The notes beneath the pieces were generated by a model. It saw only the letters and a list, made by a program, of their open reading frames with translations. It was not told the DNA's origin and did no database searches. DNA of 64,000 bases, taken from NCBI GenBank assembly GCA_009760855.2, contig WPIO01000144.1:62001-126000 (forward strand). Direction: 5' to 3'. Of this stretch, positions 57,797-64,000 are shown piece by piece. Each line of letters opens with the position of its first letter. Within the stretch, counting starts at the first letter, position 1. The position numbers were made by a program, and so were the translations under genes. This stretch comes from Cristatella mucedo. Its lineage: Eukaryota > Bryozoa > Phylactolaemata > Cristatellidae.

Positions 57797-57905
57797 TGTA
57801 ACGTATCTCCACCTATAACTCCACGAAGCCATAAAAACTATATAGGAGTCACTCATGAGTTTTTTATATCTCACTCACAGCCCAAGCAGCTTTCGGTACG
57901 CATCC
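57797..57905. repeat. Segment shared with the LINE-2 3' flank
   Basis: Matches 59678-59785: GTATCTCC...GTAACTCCAC, AGCCA-AAA-ACTAT, TAGG-GT-AC-CATGAG, GTTTTTTATA and GGCTTTCGGTACGCAT. Probably the LINE-2 3' end, here joined to a LINE-1 piece. Confidence 0.75.
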
Positions 57906-58570
57906 GGACCGAGTGTGATTCAGAAATTGGAAAGGCTGACGCTCAAAATTGGCTCTGCCAGCATATCTCCCGTTGAATCAGCTCGAAACCTAGTTACCAT
58001 GTTCCAAAGTGGCAACTCATTAGACAACCACATCAGCTCTACAATCAAGTCTGCCTACTTTCAGATACATAAAATTGCTCAAATTCGGTCTTTTTAGATA
58101 AGCATACCACGTCTAAGTTGGTCGATACAATTGTGACATCCCGTCTTGACTACTGTAACTCACAGCTTGCTGGCCTACCGGCATGTGCAATCAGGCGATT
58201 ACAGCTGGTGCAAAACTCCTCAGCTAGGCTTGTCTGTCGTGAGCGTCGCAGTTGCTATATCACTCCACTTTTCACCGACCTGCACTGGCTATCAGTCAAG
58301 CAACAGATCGACTTCAAGATTTTGTCGCTCACTTTTAGGTCCTTTCATTCTTTGGCTCCAGCCTATCTCTCAGACCTAGTTCCTCACCAGGCCAAGCATC
58401 GTACCACCTGCTTTTCGGAATCCAACAGTTTAACAATGCCTCGTACAAACCTCAAATTCTTTGGAGACAGTGCCTTTAGTTCATTTGCTCCCAAAGCCTG
58501 GAACTCACTCCCGACTTGCGTCAGAACATATGCCAAAGAATGTCTGCTAACTACGGTCGTAAGAATTTGA
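57906..58570 (+). mobile_element. LINE-1 C-terminal ORF region
   Basis: Plus strand: VIQKLERLTLKIGSASISPV, SARNLVTMFQS, a frame break at TTTTTAG (about 58095), then SRLDYCNSQLAGLPACAIRR, SLAPAYLSDLVPHQAKHRTT and GDSAFSSFAPKAWNSLPTCV. Truncated at both ends, lacking catalytic part and 3' UTR. Confidence 0.93.
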
Positions 58571-59674
<1,104 letters not shown>

Positions 59675-61030
59675 TCATGTATCTCCGTCTGTAACTCCAC
59701 TCAGCCACAAAGACTATGTAGGTGTTACGCATGAGAGTTTTTTATAGCACACTCACTACGCGGCTTTCGGTACGCATTCGGTAGCCAACGGACTTCGTCT
59801 CACGCTACAAAGAGAAAGTGGGAAGCATAGCAGAGTCACAAGAGTAGTTGAGGTAGTTAGTGAGTAGCATGGAAGTAGCAGCTCCGGACGGCTGAAAGGA
59901 CGAGCCATAGTCGGCAGCAGGAGAGTAGTTGTCGTTGCATAAGAATTATGGAAGCTAGCTCCACAATCTACGCCCTGCAGAGCTAAAGCTTCTGTGGCCA
60001 ACGGTGTTTAAGTGGAGGAATGGAACAGTTAATTTATTGTTCTAACCGGGCCTGAGGGCGAAGAGGCTGAAACTGGTGTACCAGTTCAGCTAGGTACGAA
60101 GGAGCCAAGCCATCGCGGACCTTGTGGGTCAGCATAAAAACTTTGCTCTGTATCCGTTGCTCAACCGGCATCTATCCTAGCTCTTTTAGCAAAGGAGACA
60201 CCTGCTCAAACCTCTGGGACTTGACGGCTAGCCTTGCAGCCATATTCATAGTGAGCTGCAGTAGCCCAGTAGCTTTCTTTGGTAGCCCAGCCAAAAGGGA
60301 ATTACAATAATCAAGCCGAGACAGAACTAATGAGCTAGTTAAACTTGTTGCAAGCCACTGTGGAAGACAGCTCCTAATCTTCGATAGGGATCGGACGTGA
60401 TGGCTAGCTGTAGAAGCAGTCTTCTGAATGAAGCTTTTAAAAGATTGAGGCACCTGTCGAAAACGACACCTAAACTTCGAGCATGTGGTGATGGTCGCAC
60501 AATAGCATCACCTATTAGAAGAGCAAAGCCTTTTAATCCAGCCACAAGCTTCGGGTGTCCTACGAGCAGCAGTTCGGTTTAATAGTCAGTTGGTTTCAAG
60601 AAGCTTTCCGACATCTAGGATTGAATGTCGGCAAGGCAAGCATTCAGTTTCTCAGTTGCCGCAGCAGATTCCAATGGTTTGAATGACAAATGCAGCTGAG
60701 TATCGTCAGCATAAAAGTGATATCTTATTCCACGGGCCTTAATCACTTTTCCTAGAGGTTGAGTATAAATGGAGAACAGCAAGGGAGCGAGTGCGGACCC
60801 TTGAGGGGCTATGCAGGTGGCCCGTCTCGTGTGTGAGAAATGACCCCCTCACGACACGGATAGAACACGATCAGACAAGTATGATTTAAATCACGCCAGT
60901 GCCTTGTCTGCCAGACCGATCGCTGTTCTCAATCGTTCAAGTAGAACATCGTGATCAATGGTGTCGAAGGCAGCTGACAGATCTAGCAGAGCTAGGGCAG
61001 TGACATTCCGGTCGTCGTTGCCCACGTAGG
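59675..61030 (-). mobile_element. LINE-2 copy with intact YADD, 5'-truncated
   Basis: Minus-strand order: DTIDHDVLLERLRTAIGLAD (RT motif A, about 60960-60900), a [19 protein letters not shown]-like block near 60800-60740, [20 protein letters not shown] with intact YADD at 60702-60713, then SFIQKTASTASHHVRSLSKI and LVLSRLDYCNSLLAGLPKKA. A decayed C-terminal domain and a 3' region reach about 59675. No endonuclease in the window. Frames are interrupted, so it is probably inactive. Confidence 0.9.
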
Positions 61031-61044
61031 CTGTTTGTCAATAC

Positions 61045-61240
61045 TAATATAATAATAATAATAATGCACTTGATAAAGCGCCCTCAGAGAACTCAATCTC
61101 TTCCTAGGCGCTTTACATATGCTGCAAAGGGAAACGCGATTGAATCGTGAGTAATATCATGCTTGATAAACAAGCATGAACAACGTGGTTAGTGGCAGCA
61201 TGCACAGTGTCAGCACGCATAATTACATGAAGTCACAGTC
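61045..61240 (-). mobile_element. LINE-1 3' end fragment
   Basis: AATAATAATAATAATGCACT, GATAAAGCGCCCTCAGAG...AGGCGCTTTACATATG (hairpin intact) and GTTAGTGGCAGCATGCACAG. Starts right beside the LINE-2 copy. Confidence 0.93.
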
Positions 61241-62507
61241 TAGTCTAGACGGTGTGGGGCCGACTTTTGCAGAGCATCCAGGCACATCTCACAAACCAAC
61301 CTGCCTGCCCTGCCCTGACCTGAATCCTCACCCATTCCAATCCACTGTCCATTGAGCTTGACCGGCCAAGGTCAGTTATATTCCATGGACCATGACCCGA
61401 GACCCAGTGTACGAGCAGCAGGCCGCAGGTAGCAAGGACGGACAGGAGCGATGACAGTTTTAGAACCGTCAGTAAATTTCGCGGTGCATTTTCCGACCTT
61501 AGCGAACGATAAAGAACGAGACGAATCGAGATGACCTGCTTTGTCGACCTGCACAGCGATGAAGCCTCAATCGGCCTGCACAGCGATGCAGCGATGCATC
61601 ACTCGGATAGTTAATGTGCTGTCAGCGAACCTGCTTGGCTTCCTGTGCTTTGTCGGCCTTTAAATTGCCGATTAGCAGCTGCCAGACAGACAGGTGGCTG
61701 AATCATCTCGGTTGCACCTTCGCTGGTGCATCGGCTGGCGCTGGGTGACCAGAGTGGTGATCGGTCCCGCCCATCCCCCCCCCCGGACTATTGTTCATAG
61801 TCGGAGGTAGAGCCAGAGAGGCTGCACCTGTCTGGCTCTACGGACCCGCCGCCTAATTGGTCAGCAGATGACGGCTGCTCATGCAGTGCTGCCAGTCAGG
61901 GCAACCGTGCCGGCCTCAAGCTGGACAACGATGGCACATGGCTGCCCGGCAACCTTGTACGGATAGCGGCTCATCACCGAGCCTGCGCTCGGAGACTGGA
62001 GTGAGACCGAGTAGCTCGTCTCTCCTCCTGTTCAACCTTGATTCTAAGCCAAAGAGCCGAGTTCAGAGTTCAGAGTTCAGCCCGGGTTCAGCCGGAGTTT
62101 GTCCTGCCGAGACAGCTCTTGCTCTCCAATGATAGTCACTTCACTGCAGACGGCCAGGTTGAACAGTGCTTTCCAATGAGGTGAGCGTGATAACTGAAGG
62201 AGATTTAGCCGCTGTCTATCCAATAGGAACTCTTGCATTTCAGCCACAGATGCTAGGGTCGCAAACTGCGAAACCTCGTTTTTTGTCGCGCACGGTGTCA
62301 GGGTATAGTCTTTTTTGAATTGCTTAGTCTGCAGGTATTGTGAGACTCTGCTTTCGAGCTATATCGATTGCTAGGTTAATAGTCATGTCATTGATTTTAA
62401 GTGGTCTTCTTAGTTTCCCCGAAGTTTGAGCGAGCCGATTATCCCACTGTTTTTTCGTAATAAAATTCATAAAAATGTCATAATTAATGCACTATTGGCA
62501 TTTAAAG
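61241..62507. other. No firmly recognised gene
   Basis: GC-rich. Contains a C10 tract (61774-61783) and small direct repeats (AGTTCAGAGTTCAGAGTTCAG near 62059). Frames such as 61881-62132 have no family. Confidence 0.35.
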
Positions 62508-62525
62508 CACGTGTACAAGATTGTA

Positions 62526-62702
62526 GCCTTGCATTTCCTGGGAGCGAAGACTGCAGCTTTTTTCAAGGCCCTTTACAGTGAACTGATTAGTGATAACCCG
62601 CACAACAGACATTTGTGGCATCCACAATCCATTAAAGGACACTACTTACGGACTGGGGCTACGACTGCTGCTGTAAACACTTACCTTGCAGTGTCAATGT
62701 AA
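62526..62702 (+). CDS. Possible terminal exon of an unknown gene
   Basis: An open, coding-like stretch after the possible acceptor ACAAGATTGTAG, ending with TAA at 62700-62702: LHFLGAKTAAFFKALYSELI, SDNPHNRHLWHPQSI and GHYLRTGATTAAVNTYLAVS. I do not recognise a family. The evidence is only codon-like composition and the acceptor, and a matching upstream donor was not found. It could be a chance frame. Confidence 0.3.
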   Translation, partial: ALHFLGAKTAAFFKALYSELISDNPHNRHLWHPQSIKGHYLRTGATTAAVNTYLAVSM

Positions 62703-62744
62703 TATATTGTTGTATACTGACGTTACTCCTCCCCCCCCCCGAAA

Positions 62745-63120
62745 GGCTAGGCATCGTACCGCCTGCTTTTCTTGCTCAAATCGCTTAGCTGTGCCTCGAA
62801 CCAACCTTTAATCCTGTTGAGACATTGCCTTTAGTTTATACGCTCCCAAAGCCTGAAACTCACTCTTTGCTGACCTCGCGACATCCCCTGACTTGGCAAT
62901 ATTAAAAAAGAACCCAAACATGCACGTGTCTCTCCCACCATTTGGTGGGTCCTTGTAATGTGTCCTTGTGCGTGCCGACACTGTGCTTGTTACCACTAAC
63001 CTTATTGGTGTGTTGACACTGTGCACGTTACCTCTAACTACGTTTTACTTGTTGACATGGTGCATTGTGCCACTTGCTATTTTATGACACTTTCTTTACA
63101 GCTTACAGTGGATGTAAATA
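62745..63120 (+). mobile_element. LINE-1 3' end, decayed
   Basis: AGGCATCGTACCGCCTGCTTTT, CTCCCAAAGCCTGAAACTCA of the ORF end, then GCCGACACTGTGCTTGTTAC, GTTGACACTGTGCACGTTAC and TACAGCTTACAGTGGATGTAAATAA. The hairpin tail is missing. Confidence 0.85.
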
Positions 63121-63150
63121 AATAATTTGTGTTTATTTTTATTTAAAAGG

Positions 63151-63656
63151 ATGGCCAGCATCTGGTTTTGGCAAGGTATTTATTTTTGGGCTCTAAGCAA
63201 ACTGCTGGCGAATTTCATTGTCATTTGTTGGCTTTACGTCGGCTCCTAGGCACCAGTCGGACCCCTATTCAAAATGAAGCAGACAGGCAAAATGGGCCTG
63301 GCAATTTGGGGGGGGGGGACGAATCGATAAGTTCGACCTCATCATACGAGTCGCTGAACAGTCTACGGTGGCGCGGACGTCAGCTGTCTGTGGCCGATGG
63401 ATCTCGCTTCGTTGGCGTAAGGACCGTCGAACAAGCGAAAGCTCACGAAGACCGCTATGGTCGATCGTTTGTATTTTTTATAAGCTTGCCGAATCAACAG
63501 CTCGTACGTTTGAAAGCCAATAATGATGCCTTCTTCCTTACATGCGCCTGCGGAATGCGAACACTAAATTATCGAGGAAAACTCTCAGCTCGCCGCCATG
63601 CAATGCGTGATCATTCCGGATCTGCTCAAAGTCCCTTCCTTGAGCGGCTGCAATAG
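63151..63656 (+). CDS. Possible exon/gene of unknown family with a Cys/His cluster
   Basis: The frame is open for about 165 codons after the acceptor TTATTTAAAAG (63147) up to TAG at 63654. It reads QHLVLARYLFLGSKQTAGEF, then (after a G9 run at about 63307-63315) ESISSTSSYESLNSLRWRGR, VGVRTVEQAKAHEDRYGRSF, VFFISLPNQQLVRLKANNDA and CACGMRTLNYRGKLSARRHA-MRDH. The CxC...HxxxxH pattern suggests a small zinc-binding fold, but it is not a canonical C2H2 finger and I recognise no family. Composition in the right two thirds looks genuinely coding. The G9 run could hide a frameshift, and a following + frame (63598-63770, donor-like CGA|GTAAGC) might be a continuation. Start uncertain. Confidence 0.45.
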
Positions 63657-64000
63657 TCGCGAAGCCTTCAGCACGTGCCCGTGCGTGAAGCCTCCAAAGC
63701 GACTGGGCCGTAGGCTGGTTAGAAGCCGTATTCCTAAGAATTCGCGGACGAAGTTGCATGAAATGATGCGAGTAAGCACCGCTGTCTGTAAGTACGGAAC
63801 GAAAAGCAGCACTTCTGGCTGCTAATTCTGGCAGTTTGATTGCAGTTCGAAAGTGAAGGGCTACTTACTGGGCCAGGTCGTGCGAGGCGACTAGCTGTAG
63901 AACGCGAAAGCAGCATGGCGTTAGAAATTTATGAGCGCTGGCGAAACACTGCTGCTTATTATACGTAACCGTAATCTTAGCGTCGAGAAGCCTATTCTGG
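63657..64000. other. Window end, possible downstream exon
   Basis: The frame FSTCPCVKPPKRLGRRLVRS followed by IPKNSRTKLHEMMR up to CGA|GTAAGC (about 63768) looks coding-like and could continue the previous gene. The rest is unassigned and cut by the window edge. Confidence 0.3.

Overview
The window looks like nuclear DNA of an invertebrate metazoan. Coding sequence is sparse and cut into short exons by introns of 0.1 to several kb with canonical borders. The remainder is dominated by non-LTR retrotransposons, tRNA-derived SINEs, a Ty3/gypsy relic and microsatellites. No bacterial or viral gene organisation is seen. The species cannot be named from the sequence; a sponge or another early-branching or marine invertebrate would fit, but that is inference.

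Two multi-exon genes could be rebuilt, both on the + strand and both of types used in apoptosis and innate-immune signalling. The first runs from about 1.4 to 25.7 kb: a leucine-rich-repeat exon (1465-1569), a large LRR-end/Roc GTPase/COR exon (10953-12783), a 54-bp exon (16284-16337) and two exons that together make a CARD-like helical domain (24272-24441, 25550-25708). Intron phases from the Roc-COR exon onward are all phase 1 until the CARD-internal intron (phase 0), so the parts can be joined in frame into an LRR-Roc-COR-CARD protein. One apparent single-base deletion interrupts the frame at the LRR/Roc junction (about 11028).

The second, 42.5-50.4 kb, is an inhibitor-of-apoptosis (IAP/BIRC-type) gene with BIR, UBA and C-terminal RING domains. 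Its exons are 42471-42621 or 44055-44184 (two alternative BIR N-halves), 45211-45298, 45418-45523, 46497-46782, 49129-49422 and 50185-50378. All phases agree, giving 372 or 365 residues depending on the first exon used. The RING lacks one zinc ligand (Cys to Phe).

Repeats fill the rest. LINE-1 (my label for a CR1/L2-like family with endonuclease, reverse transcriptase and an (AAT/ATT)n tail) occurs in about 16 pieces, including one nearly full but dead copy at 36.2-39.3 kb. LINE-2 is a related second family (53.8-54.9 and 59.7-61.0 kb). A third, different LINE C-terminus lies at 50.95-51.48 kb. SINE-A (about 7 copies) and SINE-B (about 5 copies) have tRNA-like promoter boxes. The SINE-A tail carries the same bipartite hairpin as the 3' end of LINE-1, which suggests LINE-1 moves it. 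Gypsy integrase remains lie at 3.48-4.73 kb. A nearly uniform 54-bp minisatellite lies at 56.6-57.1 kb and a (CTG)33 tract at 58.75 kb. The right end (62.5-63.7 kb) has two coding-looking pieces of unknown family. Long stretches (13-15, 18-20, 21.5-23.3, 29.7-33.7 and 54.9-56.3 kb) show nothing I recognise.
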